Source: Phocaeicola coprocola DSM 17136 (GTDB lineage Bacteria > Bacteroidota > Bacteroidia > Bacteroidales > Bacteroidaceae). Taken from it: a stretch of DNA of 64,000 bases. Shown here in pieces: positions 9,926-18,203 of this stretch; position 1 is the stretch's first letter, and every line of letters starts with the position of its first letter. The DNA is taken from the NCBI RefSeq assembly GCF_000154845.1, contig NZ_DS981507.1, positions 45,183-109,182 of the forward strand, written 5' to 3'. The notes below the pieces were generated by a model. It did no database searches, was not told where the DNA came from, and worked only from the letters and a program-made list of their open reading frames with translations. A program made the position numbers and the translations under genes.

Positions 9926-10012
9926 TATTAACAAGCTGAAGGGCGAAAGAAGAGGAAATCACTCATCAAGAGGTTTCTTCTTGTTTCGCTCTTCGTGTTT
10001 TTACTCAAAGTT

Positions 10013-10576
10013 ATGGGAAAACTGATTATTTTTTCTGCGCCATCAGGTTCAGGTAAATCAACTATCATCAACTACCTGCTTACACAAAACCTGAATCTGG
10101 CTTTTTCTATTTCAGCTACCAGTCGCCCACCCCGCGGAACAGAACAAAACGGAGTGGAATATTTTTTTCTTACGCCTGAAGAATTCAAACAACGCATAGC
10201 CAACAACGAGTTTTTAGAATACGAAGAAGTATATACCGACCGTTTCTACGGCACACTGAAAGCACAGGTAGAAAAACAACTGGAGGCCGGTCAGAATGTT
10301 ATATTCGATGTAGATGTTGTAGGTGGATGCAATATCAAGAAATTCTACGGCGAACGCGCGCTGTCGGTATTCATCCAGCCACCTTCGGTAGAAGAGTTGC
10401 GCAAGCGTCTGAACGGACGAGGAACAGATGCTCCCGAAGTGATTGAAAGCCGAATAGCCAAAGCTGAATTCGAATTAAGTTACGCCGACAAATTCGATGT
10501 AGTAATAATAAACGATGACTTGGATACAGCAAAAGCCGATGCCTTGAAAGTCATCAGTGATTTCTTGAAAAAATAA
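10013..10576 (+). CDS. gmk: Guanylate kinase
   Basis: 187 residues from ATG 10013 (MGKLIIFSAPSGSGKST); the frame opens six codons earlier but the P-loop needs to be near the N-terminus. Phosphorylates GMP/dGMP to GDP/dGDP with ATP, cytosolic. P-loop APSGSGKST is at residues 9-17, the GMP-binding segment TSRPPRGTEQNGVEYFF is intact, and VDVVGGCNIKK matches the family D-x-Q/D-G region. Length is typical. Next to yicC and upstream of nadD in one apparent transcription unit. Confidence 0.95.
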   Translation: MGKLIIFSAPSGSGKSTIINYLLTQNLNLAFSISATSRPPRGTEQNGVEYFFLTPEEFKQRIANNEFLEYEEVYTDRFYGTLKAQVEKQLEAGQNVIFDVDVVGGCNIKKFYGERALSVFIQPPSVEELRKRLNGRGTDAPEVIESRIAKAEFELSYADKFDVVIINDDLDTAKADALKVISDFLKK

Positions 10577-10587
10577 CTTATCCATTT

Positions 10588-10770
10588 ATGGCCAAAGATC
10601 CTAAGAAACTATTAAGAAGCATGATGATAGTCAGTATCATCATCGGACTCGTTGCACTGGCAGTAGCCGTAGTTGCAGTTGCCATGAAAGAGTATATTAT
10701 TGCAGCAGCAATGCTTATCGTTGCCGGCTGGCAGGTCGTAAACTATCTAAAATGGAAAAAATGCCTGTAA
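10588..10770 (+). CDS. Small two-helix membrane protein
   Basis: 60 residues: a basic N-terminus ([11 protein letters not shown]), a first hydrophobic helix (about 12-32) and a second (about 37-54), ending WKKCL. It starts 11 bp after gmk and overlaps the nadD start by 19 bp, so it is probably translated with them. I do not recognise a family. The conserved placement between gmk and nadD is the only clue; no function is proposed. Confidence 0.65.
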   Translation: MAKDPKKLLRSMMIVSIIIGLVALAVAVVAVAMKEYIIAAAMLIVAGWQVVNYLKWKKCL

Positions 10771-11345
10771 AGACAGGAATATTCGGAGGAACATTCAATC
10801 CGATTCACATCGGTCATCTAGCTCTGGCAAACTATCTGTGTGAGTATGGTGGGCTGGATGAAATATGGTTTCTGGTATCTCCTCAAAATCCATTTAAACA
10901 AAATGTGGAGTTACTCGACGATAAGATACGGCTGGAAATGGTAAAAGCTGCAGTTTCCGGCTATCCTCGTTTTTGTGCTTCCGACTTTGAATTCACCCTT
11001 CCCCGCCCTTCCTATACAGTTGATACACTGAACCGGCTGGCAGAAGCCTATCCGGACAGAGAGTTTACACTTATTATCGGAGCGGACAACTGGGCAGCAT
11101 TCGACCGATGGAAGTCACCCGAAGAGATTATCCGCAAACATAGTATTATTGTATATCCACGTCCAGGCTACAAGATACAGACAGGCCCGCTTCCACCTCA
11201 TGTAAAAGTTGTGGATACTCCCCAGCTGGAGATCAGTTCAACTTTTATCCGGCAAGCAATCAGCGAAGGTAGAGATATACGATATTTCCTGCATCCGGAA
11301 GTTTATCGCATCATTGCAGAAAAAAAACTTTATAACCAGCAATAG
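10752..11345 (+). CDS. nadD: Nicotinate-nucleotide adenylyltransferase
   Basis: 197 residues. Makes deamido-NAD from NaMN and ATP in NAD synthesis. The nucleotidyltransferase motif [15 protein letters not shown] is near the N-terminus, and the C-terminal ISSTFIR motif ([13 protein letters not shown]) is intact. A second possible start at 10761 ([10 protein letters not shown]) is only three codons further; neither can be excluded. It overlaps the small membrane protein gene and is followed 2 bp later by the metalloprotease gene. Confidence 0.95.
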   Translation: MEKMPVKTGIFGGTFNPIHIGHLALANYLCEYGGLDEIWFLVSPQNPFKQNVELLDDKIRLEMVKAAVSGYPRFCASDFEFTLPRPSYTVDTLNRLAEAYPDREFTLIIGADNWAAFDRWKSPEEIIRKHSIIVYPRPGYKIQTGPLPPHVKVVDTPQLEISSTFIRQAISEGRDIRYFLHPEVYRIIAEKKLYNQQ

Positions 11346-11347
11346 AC

Positions 11348-13855
11348 ATGAAATCATACAAATTTCACATTCTTTCTCTTGCAACTCTTCTGCTGCTGGG
11401 AGCAACAACCCATGTAGAAGCTAAAATCTTTGAGAGGAAGAAAAAGAAAGCACAAACAGAAGTTAAAGCAGCTCCTGTCAAGCAAAATATAAACGGACTA
11501 AAGCCTTACGCGCAAGTCATTACACCAAAAGCCAAAAGTTCATTCGGTTTTCTGACAGTACACAAGGTTGACAATAATTACTTCTTTGAGATACCAGATT
11601 CTATGCTGAATCGTGATATCCTGATTGTAAACCGAATCAGCAAGGCTCCTACTTCTCGCCAGAAATCTCGCGTAGGTTATCCGGGAGATATTCTGGGAAG
11701 CAAAGTAATCCGTTTCGAGAACAAAGACAACAAGCGCATCCTTGTACGTGAATATTCTTATCGTGAACGCTCGGAAAACAAGGACGGAATGTTCCAGTCT
11801 GTACGCAATTCAAATACACAGCCTATCGTAGCCAACTTCGGAATAGAAACAATAAAGAAAGATTCACTTACCAGAAATTATGTAATCAATGTAAGTGTTT
11901 TCCTGCAAAAAGAAAATCCTTTATTCTCTTTCGATGCTGACAGCAAGGAATATATCGGATTATTGAACATGGTAGGTGAAGGAACTTACATCGATACTCT
12001 GAAAGCATTTCCAAAGAATATTGAGATTTCTACTACGGTCACTTACCAAAGTAAAAAAGGTATGAGCAATGTAGGATTTCCGGAAACCGGAAGTCCGCGT
12101 ATACCACTGACTTACGAACTGAACAGTTCAATGGTTCTGCTTCCCGAAGTACCGATGAAAGCCAGACTGTTCGATCCGCGTGTAGGCTACTTCACCGTTG
12201 GTTATACCGATTTCGACAGCAACCCACAAGGTATCGAATACAAGAAACTTATTACGCGATGGCGTCTGGAGCCTAAGGACGAAGCAGCCTATCTGCGTGG
12301 AGAGCTTGTAGAACCTAAAAAGCCAATTATCATTTACATCGATCCGGCAACTCCCAAGAAATGGGTTCCGTATCTGATACAAGGAGTAAACGACTGGCAG
12401 GTTGCCTTCGAAAAGGCTGGATTCAAGAATGCCATTTATGCACTGGAAGCTCCTACTGATGATCCTTCATGGAGCCTGGAAGATGCACGTCACTCAGCCA
12501 TAGTCTACAAACCTTCAGATATTCCTAATGCAAGTGGTCCGCACATCAACGACCCTCGTACAGGAGAAATTCTGGAAACTCATATCAACTGGTATCATAA
12601 CGTCATGAGCCTATTGCGCGACTGGTATATGATTCAGGCAGGTACAATCGATGAAGCAGCACGCAAAATGCAACTCGACGATGAACTGATGGGACAACTT
12701 ATCCGGTTTGTATCTTCTCATGAAGTAGGACATACATTAGGACTCCGACACAACTTCGGATCTTCACACACCGTACCAGTTGAAAAACTACGTGACAAAG
12801 CATGGGTAGAAGCCAATGGTCACACACCATCCATCATGGATTACGCCCGCTTTAACTATGTAGCACAACCTGAAGACGGTATTACACGTGCCGGAATCTT
12901 CCCTCGCATCGGTATATACGACAAATGGTCGATAGAATGGGGCTACCGATGGTTGCCACAATTCCAGACACCGGAAGATGAAGTTGCATTTTCTAACCAG
13001 TCTATTATCGAAAAGCTGAAAACAGACGTGCGTTACACCTTCGGTACGGAATCTGACCCTAATGATCCACGCAATCAGAGTGAAGACCTCGGTGACGACT
13101 CTATGCTGGCCAGCCTATATGGAATCAAAAATCTGAAGCGAATCGTACCTCAAATTCTAACATGGTCGTACGAACCTAACAAATCATATGCGGGAGCTGG
13201 AGAAATATATAGCGGAGTAGTTTCTCAATTCAACCGTTATTTAGGCCACGTAACTAAAAACGTAGCAGGAATTTACAGCAATTCTATCACTGTAGAACAG
13301 ACAGATGAAATAGCACGTGAATTTGTTCCTGCCAATATCCAGAAACGGGCTATTGCTTTTCTGAATGAACAATTGTTCACAACTCCTGAATGGCTTATTG
13401 ATCGTCAGTTGATGGAAAAAGCTAAAATACTCCCAGTGAACGTAATCTGTTCACTTCAGTCGGGTGTCCTGGCACGACTCATCAACAAGAACACACTCGA
13501 CAAGATGAGTGAAAACGAAATTCTGAATGGCAAAAAAGCATATACATCTGCTCAGATGTTTAACGACCTGAAGAAAGTTATCTGGAGCAATCTGGGACAA
13601 TCGGATATATACAAACGAAACATGCAGAAAGCATATGTAGAAAATCTGATCAATCTGCTGGATAAGAAAGGAAATGCTGATAAGAATGCATCAGGAAAGC
13701 GTCCGGCCTACTCAGAAGCTCCGGCCATCGCACATGGACAACTCACAGAATTGAAACGTCTGGCCACCAGTGCAGCCAGTATGACAAGCGGCACAGCCAA
13801 AGGTCATTATCAAAATTTAATCACACTGATTGATAATGCATTGAGCAACAAGTAA
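11348..13855 (+). CDS. Secreted zinc-dependent metalloprotease (DUF5117/DUF5118 type)
   Basis: 835 residues with an N-terminal signal peptide (hydrophobic to about residue 25, ending near VEAK). The zinc motif HEVGHTLGLRH is at residues 458-468, the extended HExxHxxGxxH form of metzincin-like peptidases. The surrounding sequence (PSIMDYARFNYVAQPEDG) fits the gut Bacteroidetes family with DUF5117 and DUF5118 regions around a metzincin core. Likely periplasmic or cell-surface; substrate unknown. It starts 2 bp after nadD and ends before a bidirectional terminator facing the GH51 gene that the prophage has split. Confidence 0.88.
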   Translation: MKSYKFHILSLATLLLLGATTHVEAKIFERKKKKAQTEVKAAPVKQNINGLKPYAQVITPKAKSSFGFLTVHKVDNNYFFEIPDSMLNRDILIVNRISKAPTSRQKSRVGYPGDILGSKVIRFENKDNKRILVREYSYRERSENKDGMFQSVRNSNTQPIVANFGIETIKKDSLTRNYVINVSVFLQKENPLFSFDADSKEYIGLLNMVGEGTYIDTLKAFPKNIEISTTVTYQSKKGMSNVGFPETGSPRIPLTYELNSSMVLLPEVPMKARLFDPRVGYFTVGYTDFDSNPQGIEYKKLITRWRLEPKDEAAYLRGELVEPKKPIIIYIDPATPKKWVPYLIQGVNDWQVAFEKAGFKNAIYALEAPTDDPSWSLEDARHSAIVYKPSDIPNASGPHINDPRTGEILETHINWYHNVMSLLRDWYMIQAGTIDEAARKMQLDDELMGQLIRFVSSHEVGHTLGLRHNFGSSHTVPVEKLRDKAWVEANGHTPSIMDYARFNYVAQPEDGITRAGIFPRIGIYDKWSIEWGYRWLPQFQTPEDEVAFSNQSIIEKLKTDVRYTFGTESDPNDPRNQSEDLGDDSMLASLYGIKNLKRIVPQILTWSYEPNKSYAGAGEIYSGVVSQFNRYLGHVTKNVAGIYSNSITVEQTDEIAREFVPANIQKRAIAFLNEQLFTTPEWLIDRQLMEKAKILPVNVICSLQSGVLARLINKNTLDKMSENEILNGKKAYTSAQMFNDLKKVIWSNLGQSDIYKRNMQKAYVENLINLLDKKGNADKNASGKRPAYSEAPAIAHGQLTELKRLATSAASMTSGTAKGHYQNLITLIDNALSNK

Positions 13856-13901
13856 AGACATTCTTACAGTGTAATACTGAACACAATGTAGCTATCTAAC
13901 A

Positions 13902-13952
13902 AGAACCATATTCTTCGCATACGTGAAATGTGAGAATATGGTTCTAATTTTT
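13902..13952. terminator. Bidirectional terminator between convergent host genes
   Basis: A 13-bp perfect stem, AGAACCATATTCT (13902-13914) and AGAATATGGTTCT (13933-13945), with an 18-nt loop and followed by AATTTTTG. It lies between the metalloprotease gene and the original 3' end of the GH51 gene, as expected for a terminator serving both. Confidence 0.75.
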
Positions 13953-13967
13953 GTATTAAAAAGCCAC

Positions 13968-13988
13968 TTATTTTACTTCCAGCACTAC
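13968..13988 (-). pseudogene. Orphaned 3' end of the GH51 arabinofuranosidase gene
   Basis: Read on the minus strand this stretch gives V-V-L-E-V-K-stop. It joins in frame to the GH51 gene at 56780-58302 once the prophage and one ACTAC copy are removed, restoring ...KSIVVLEVK and a native length of about 512 residues. It is the host remnant left of the phage and is untranslated here. Confidence 0.85.
13984..13988. repeat. Left copy of 5-bp target-site duplication
   Basis: ACTAC, identical to 56780-56784. The flanking bases differ on both sides (C/T outside, T/A inside), so the duplication is exactly 5 bp, the length made by Mu. Confidence 0.85.
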
Positions 13989-14022
13989 TATAATCCGCAA
14001 ATCCAAATTTCCGCAGAATCCG

Positions 14023-14068
14023 AAACGAAGCGTTCGATTTTCAGGGAAAAGGACAAAACGAAGCGTTC
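14023..14068. repeat. Left-end transposase-binding-like repeats
   Basis: AAACGAAGCGTTC occurs twice, at 14023-14035 and 14056-14068, 33 bp apart (about three helical turns), 35 bp inside the left phage end. The core CGAAGCG recurs in inverted orientation at the right end (56668-56674 and 56760-56766). Mu-type transposases bind such end sites; direct binding is inferred. Confidence 0.6.
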
Positions 14069-14227
14069 AAAAAAGGAAAGCGCGCAACACTCAAAAAGCC
14101 GAAACAAAAGTTTTGTAATGACCTCTGTTTCGGCTTTATAATTTCATAAAAAATGGCTTTATAACGGCATTAAAATAAGGCTCAAAAGTTTGGCCTTCTA
14201 CTTGAAAAATTGTATCTTTGTTCAGTG

Positions 14228-15088
14228 CTAAGCAGCTGTTTTATGAACTAATTTTTCCTGTTTCTTATACAGCATCATGTCTGTATATTCGGCAGAATAA
14301 TTCATGTGGGCATTGAATTCCTTTTTTGTACAACCCTCAAAAGGATTGCCAATGGTTTTGTTTGCTCCAATCCATTCACACAGTTCAAGTATGGAGGATT
14401 TATTGGATGTGAAATAAACGAAGGAATGCTTTTCGAGTATCTTTAAAACATCCAAATAATCAGACAAGCGCCAATACATATTGTACGTACCAACATCAGT
14501 GGAAAGATAAGGCGGATCAATTAAAAAGACGACTCCGGGAACATCCTTATATTGGTTGAATACTGCTTTGTAGTCGCATGATACAATTTCAAGCCCTTTT
14601 AAGTAGTCAGAAGACTCCGGATAACCGGTCTTGCGAATGTTGTTATAAAGGACTTCCTTGCGCATTTCGGCTACAGACAATTTATACTTCATGGAGAACA
14701 TAAGTGAGGATGATAAGGTTATAAAATCCACGTACCCAACATTTAGTTCTTCTTCCTCGATACGTTTAAAAATGCGTTCTCTAAGTTCCCCTTTAATTGG
14801 TTTATGTTTGGGTATCGAATTACCCACCAGCTCCCTAATATCGGCAAGCAGTTTATTTGTCTGTGGGATATTTTTCAGTCTGAACCGGTAGTTGTCGAAG
14901 TCATTGTAGACAACAGTAGCATCGGGCTTGCTTCTTTTGGCTATATGCGAAAGAAGTCCGGAACCGCCAAACAAGTCCACAAACACGGTATCTTCAGGGA
15001 ACTGTTCCAAAACTTTAATAAACTCTTTAGCAAACATTCTTTTTTGGCCTACAAATGGCAGTGGTGCAGATAAATTCATATTCTTCAT
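14228..15088 (-). CDS. DNA N6-adenine methyltransferase (Dam-like)
   Basis: 286 residues. Order of motifs fits the D12/Dam class: PFVGQKR (11-17, the usual 'PFxGgK' opening), FVDLFGGSGLL (AdoMet site, about 36-46), and catalytic DPPY at 191-194. Likely methylates adenine in phage and/or host DNA, either protecting against restriction or tuning promoters, as Mu's Mom/Dam relationship shows modification matters for such phages. It overlaps the TS-like gene by 4 bp (ATGA), implying translational coupling. The target sequence is not predictable from the protein alone. It is the last gene before the left phage end. Confidence 0.85.
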   Translation of the reverse strand: MKNMNLSAPLPFVGQKRMFAKEFIKVLEQFPEDTVFVDLFGGSGLLSHIAKRSKPDATVVYNDFDNYRFRLKNIPQTNKLLADIRELVGNSIPKHKPIKGELRERIFKRIEEEELNVGYVDFITLSSSLMFSMKYKLSVAEMRKEVLYNNIRKTGYPESSDYLKGLEIVSCDYKAVFNQYKDVPGVVFLIDPPYLSTDVGTYNMYWRLSDYLDVLKILEKHSFVYFTSNKSSILELCEWIGANKTIGNPFEGCTKKEFNAHMNYSAEYTDMMLYKKQEKLVHKTAA

Positions 15089-15723
15089 ACGTTCAAGTCA
15101 AATTTAATGTTTTCAACTCCGGATAACAGTTCCAGAGTCCGGTCAATGTTATTTTCATATATATGCACATTTCCAAGGTCAAGGGTTATGGACTTCAGGG
15201 GAAGCTCCACCTGCCTTGCCATCAGATAAAGATGATAAATATCAGCCGGAAGCCCAAGGTTCGCATCAGAACTACGCTGATATGCAGATAGCACCAATTC
15301 TCCCTCATCAATTTGGAACTGCACAAGACTCAGGCAGGGTGCCTGGTTGCTTTCCACCCCGGTTTCTCCAAGAAACAGGACATAATTCTTGCTGTTGCGC
15401 TTTTCCCGGTTAATCCTGGTTATGAGGGGGGGAAGCTTTTCAAAGTAAGTTGGATAGCTGTTTACAAGGGTATGGCCGCAATAATCCCACCAGGTAATCC
15501 CTGCCTCTTTGTATTTTTCCACATCCCGGACTCCTTGCATAAACAGTTTCAATTCCTCTTTCAGCTTTTTCCTGGCTATCCCGTGGCTTTCAAATATGTC
15601 AAGTAAATCAGCGGGGGTTAGCATGAGCCTTTCGTTTAATAGATACTTGATACGCCCTTTCCTATTGGTCTGGATTTTGCCCGTTTGGAGTATCTTGTCT
15701 AATGTCTGGTAATACTTATTCAT
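15085..15723 (-). CDS. Thymidylate synthase-family protein, possible dCMP (hydroxy)methylase
   Basis: 212 residues from the ATG at 15723 (MNKYYQTLDK), preferred because a -7 promoter box at 15743-15751 lies inside the longer frame. Segments align with thymidylate synthase: a Cys in QAPCLSLVQFQ (C130, the catalytic position), SAYQRSSDANLGLP (147-159, TS 'YQRSxDxxLGLP'), and LGNVHIYENN (TS 'DAHIYxNH'). The TS motif LGLPFNI reads LGLPADI here. Asn-to-Asp at that site is what distinguishes dCMP hydroxymethylase from dUMP-using TS. It is about 50 residues shorter than TS. A role in modified cytosine synthesis is an inference; it could be a degenerate or repurposed fold. Confidence 0.65.
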   Translation of the reverse strand: MNKYYQTLDKILQTGKIQTNRKGRIKYLLNERLMLTPADLLDIFESHGIARKKLKEELKLFMQGVRDVEKYKEAGITWWDYCGHTLVNSYPTYFEKLPPLITRINREKRNSKNYVLFLGETGVESNQAPCLSLVQFQIDEGELVLSAYQRSSDANLGLPADIYHLYLMARQVELPLKSITLDLGNVHIYENNIDRTLELLSGVENIKFDLNV

Positions 15724-15742
15724 GAGCTTTATTTTTGGTTGT

Positions 15743-15751
15743 ACAAAGGTA
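15743..15751 (-). promoter_or_regulatory. -7 box for the TS-like/Dam-like gene pair
   Basis: Minus-strand TACCTTTGT matches TAnnTTTG and sits 20-28 bp before the ATG at 15723. It suggests that the two nucleotide/DNA-modification genes can be expressed apart from the long late transcript, possibly in the lysogen. Confidence 0.5.
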
Positions 15752-15789
15752 GCTCTACCGGACAACACAAGGCATCCCCGGCACATCAA

Positions 15790-16038
15790 TCACACTGCAC
15801 CGAGCGTGCAGTGCTTTCCAAACCGTTTGATAACATCATACACCTTACGTTCGCTTACCGAATATTTATTTGCCAAAAACGCCACTGCATAAGTGGTCTT
15901 TTCACCTTGTTTTTTCATGACCTCATACTCCGTATATAAGTCTATGAATCGAAGGTCATCCTGCTTGCCGCCCAAACTTATAAGCATTTCAAGCGGTTCT
16001 CTGTTAAATTTAAGTGCTTCAAACAATGTCATATCCAA
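15790..16038 (-). CDS. Small helix-turn-helix protein, putative regulator
   Basis: 82 residues from a TTG at 16036-16038, or 80 from ATG at 16030-16032 (MTLFEALKFN), which I think more likely. A C-terminal helix-turn-helix is suggested by YAVAFLANKYSVSERKVYDVIKRF. Mu-type phages use small HTH activators (Mor/C) for middle and late promoters, but homology is not demonstrable by eye. The sequence CCAATCATTT overlaps its start and recurs twice in the adjacent large hairpin, which could be an autoregulatory operator set. Confidence 0.6.
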   Translation of the reverse strand: MDMTLFEALKFNREPLEMLISLGGKQDDLRFIDLYTEYEVMKKQGEKTTYAVAFLANKYSVSERKVYDVIKRFGKHCTLGAV

Positions 16039-16060
16039 TCATTTTTGTACTTTTGCAATG

Positions 16061-16163
16061 CCAATCATTTATTTAATGCGTAAAAACGCCACGAGAGTGC
16101 GGCAGAGGGCATTGCCCCCGGTCGCGCACTCTCGTGGCGTTTTGTGTTAATAAATGATTGGCG
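16061..16163. repeat. Large nested inverted repeat (about 100 bp hairpin)
   Basis: Two nested perfect arms: GCCAATCATTTATT (16061-16074) with AATAAATGATTGGC (16150-16163), and AAAACGCCACGAGAGTGCG (16084-16102) with its complement at 16126-16144. The loop is GC-rich and contains GCCCCCGG, which could instead pair with CCGGGGGC at 16179-16186 just outside, followed by a T run. The 180-bp gap between two minus-strand genes is almost wholly made of this structure. It may be a terminator, a structured RNA or a protein-binding site. Confidence 0.7.
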
Positions 16164-16216
16164 TCTATATTAACAGGCCGGGGGCTTTTTTATCCCTCCC
16201 CCGAAGGGATTGTCAA

Positions 16217-16702
16217 TCACTCAATCCGATATAATTCCAAATTGAACTTGTCCTTTTTTTCCCAGCCTTCAGCCAGAACTGTCTGAATGAATCCTACTGC
16301 TTTTGTATAGAAATCTTTCAGTTCTTCTAACTGAGTAAAAGTATGGTATTCCGGTTGTTCATCCGAACCAAACTTAAACGTCACTGGCAGGGTTTCTCCG
16401 CCCGTCTGAACGGCCAAATCGTATGCTGCCTTATAGTTGTACTGGTTCTCCACAGAAAGCCATACATGGGCACCATTATAGGCGAATCCGGATAGGATAG
16501 CCGCATCAGTCTGGCTGTTATACCAGGACATAACCAATGTGTGGATTTCCTCATCAGTAGGCTTATGCCCGAACTCCTCTTCCATGTAGGAGGCAGAGCC
16601 GTTCTCTTTTTCCTGCACATCCCATCGGATGCGCCATTTGTCTTTAACCGGGTTCGTGCATTCCATCAGCGAAACCCCGGAACTTCCTTCAACTCTTCTC
16701 AT
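16217..16702 (-). CDS. Phage protein downstream of DGR reverse transcriptase, unknown
   Basis: 161 residues, soluble, acidic. It resembles DUF4376-like tail-associated phage proteins (EEFGHKPTDEEIHTLVMSWYNSQTDAAILSGFAYNGAHVWLS), with a C-terminal LEELKDFYTKAVGFIQTVLAEGWEKKD. It overlaps the reverse transcriptase by 4 bp (ATGA). It takes the place where some DGRs have an accessory gene, but it does not look like the small four-helix Avd protein. A role in the DGR is possible but not shown. Confidence 0.6.
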   Translation of the reverse strand: MRRVEGSSGVSLMECTNPVKDKWRIRWDVQEKENGSASYMEEEFGHKPTDEEIHTLVMSWYNSQTDAAILSGFAYNGAHVWLSVENQYNYKAAYDLAVQTGGETLPVTFKFGSDEQPEYHTFTQLEELKDFYTKAVGFIQTVLAEGWEKKDKFNLELYRIE

Positions 16703-18000
16703 GTAAACACGTATTTGGTTCTACCTTTGCCGAATGTCTCTGTCTTGATGGTCGTTTCAAACGGGAAACCATCCGGCATTTCCTTTACTTGTGCGAGAAT
16801 ATTCTTCATTTCCTCGCTGTTGGTGAAGAACTTCTTTGCCTCGCCGTTCACTTCGATGGCCACAATACAGCGGTCTTCTCCCTGCTCGGTTTTGATACCG
16901 GTCTCAAAGTCCTTCACTACAATGGGTAAGTTTACCAGTTCCCGGATGCTTACCACCACTCCGGGGAATCGCTTTTTACCGTCTTCCGGCTTGTAAGCGA
17001 CATTCAAGTCTTTAAAACTTCTCATTTCTTTGCCTGTTAATTTTTTAAACAACTTATTACAGTCGGCGTGCTTCGTCATGCCGTAGAAACTGGCAATCAG
17101 TTCCCGCCGTCTTTTTCTCGATTTTACCTCGTGCATTTTCCGGGCAAACTTCTGTTTGATGCGTTTCCGCAATCTTACATAGTCGGGACGGATAACATAG
17201 CCAAGGAAATCAATGCCTTCTTCCACAGGGAACACCCGTTCATTCGGCTTTATTTCCAAGTCTATTTTTCCCATTTGCCCGTGAACAGCATCACGAATCT
17301 TCCACAATTCCGCTTTCGTTTTACCGAGTACCAGTCCGTCATCGCAATAGCGATAGTAATAACGAACCCCGTACTTATCCTTCAGATAGTGGTCTAAAAA
17401 TACAGACAGAAGCAGATTTCCTGCCCCTTGTGAACTGCGCAGTCCGAAACTGATACCTTCCGGCAGCAGCTTAACAAACCGCTCCAACAAGACCAACAGC
17501 CTTTTGTCCTTGAACACCCTCCGGAAGCACCACATAACAAAGTCCTGCCGCGCATTGTCATAAAACCTCCGGATGTCAAATTTGTATGCGTAAAGCGTGC
17601 CTTCCGGATTTTTTTGCAAATCGGTACGTATGCAGTTCATCAGGTCATGAGTACCGCGCCTTTTGATGCTTGCACCGGTTGTCCGGATATAACGTTTTTG
17701 CAGGTGGCGGTCCACCACATTCATGATGGCAAACACAGCGATGCGGTCTTTCATGGACAGGATCTGCAAAATACGTTTTTTACCGTATTCTTCAATTTCC
17801 CTCTCATGGTAGCCGCCCAGCCGGAATGAGCCGTCCGCAATGGAAGCCGTCAGTTCGGTGATAATCTTCTCCCTATGGGCAAGCAGGAATCGTCCCTGCC
17901 TTGACCTCTTACGATCGGTTCCGCGAAGTACCGAATCGAATGCCTCCGACATATTGGAGTATTCGATGATTTCCTCGATAATATATCCTTCCCTGCGCAT
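16699..18000 (-). CDS. DGR reverse transcriptase
   Basis: 433 residues. Reverse-transcriptase motifs in order: FDIRRFYDN with the first catalytic Asp (D142), GLRSSQGAGNLLLS (186-199, in place of the 'LPIGNLTSQ' segment of DGR and retron enzymes), YRYCDD (216-221, the YxDD box), and LGYVIRP (RT domain 7-type segment). There is no integrase, maturase or RNase H domain. It would copy the TR transcript into adenine-mutagenised cDNA that replaces the VR. It lies 204 bp downstream of the template repeat on the same strand, the usual DGR layout, and overlaps the next gene by 4 bp. Confidence 0.93.
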   Translation of the reverse strand: MRREGYIIEEIIEYSNMSEAFDSVLRGTDRKRSRQGRFLLAHREKIITELTASIADGSFRLGGYHEREIEEYGKKRILQILSMKDRIAVFAIMNVVDRHLQKRYIRTTGASIKRRGTHDLMNCIRTDLQKNPEGTLYAYKFDIRRFYDNARQDFVMWCFRRVFKDKRLLVLLERFVKLLPEGISFGLRSSQGAGNLLLSVFLDHYLKDKYGVRYYYRYCDDGLVLGKTKAELWKIRDAVHGQMGKIDLEIKPNERVFPVEEGIDFLGYVIRPDYVRLRKRIKQKFARKMHEVKSRKRRRELIASFYGMTKHADCNKLFKKLTGKEMRSFKDLNVAYKPEDGKKRFPGVVVSIRELVNLPIVVKDFETGIKTEQGEDRCIVAIEVNGEAKKFFTNSEEMKNILAQVKEMPDGFPFETTIKTETFGKGRTKYVFT

Positions 18001-18161
18001 AAGCTATTGGTTAATAAACATGGAAGATGAGGGCCTTCCTTTCCCCGGGTCTGACTTCTTCGAACTGATAACAGCCTACCAAACTCCACCCGACGCGTGA
18101 TTTTTCAGCTTTCCACCTTTTCTGGTGCTGTTGCTGTGGCTTGCTCCCCTCGGCACCGCTT

Positions 18162-18177
18162 CGGGGACACGTCCCCG
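18162..18177 (-). repeat. GC hairpin in the TR-RT spacer
   Basis: CGGGGAC (18162-18168) and GTCCCCG (18171-18177) form a perfect 7-bp stem with a 2-nt spacer, within the 203-bp non-coding gap between the template repeat and the reverse transcriptase. On the transcribed strand it lies 3' of the TR, where the Bordetella DGR needs spacer RNA for cDNA priming. That role here is by analogy. Confidence 0.5.
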
Positions 18178-18203
18178 CTGCTGTACGCCGATTTGTTAGA
18201 TTT

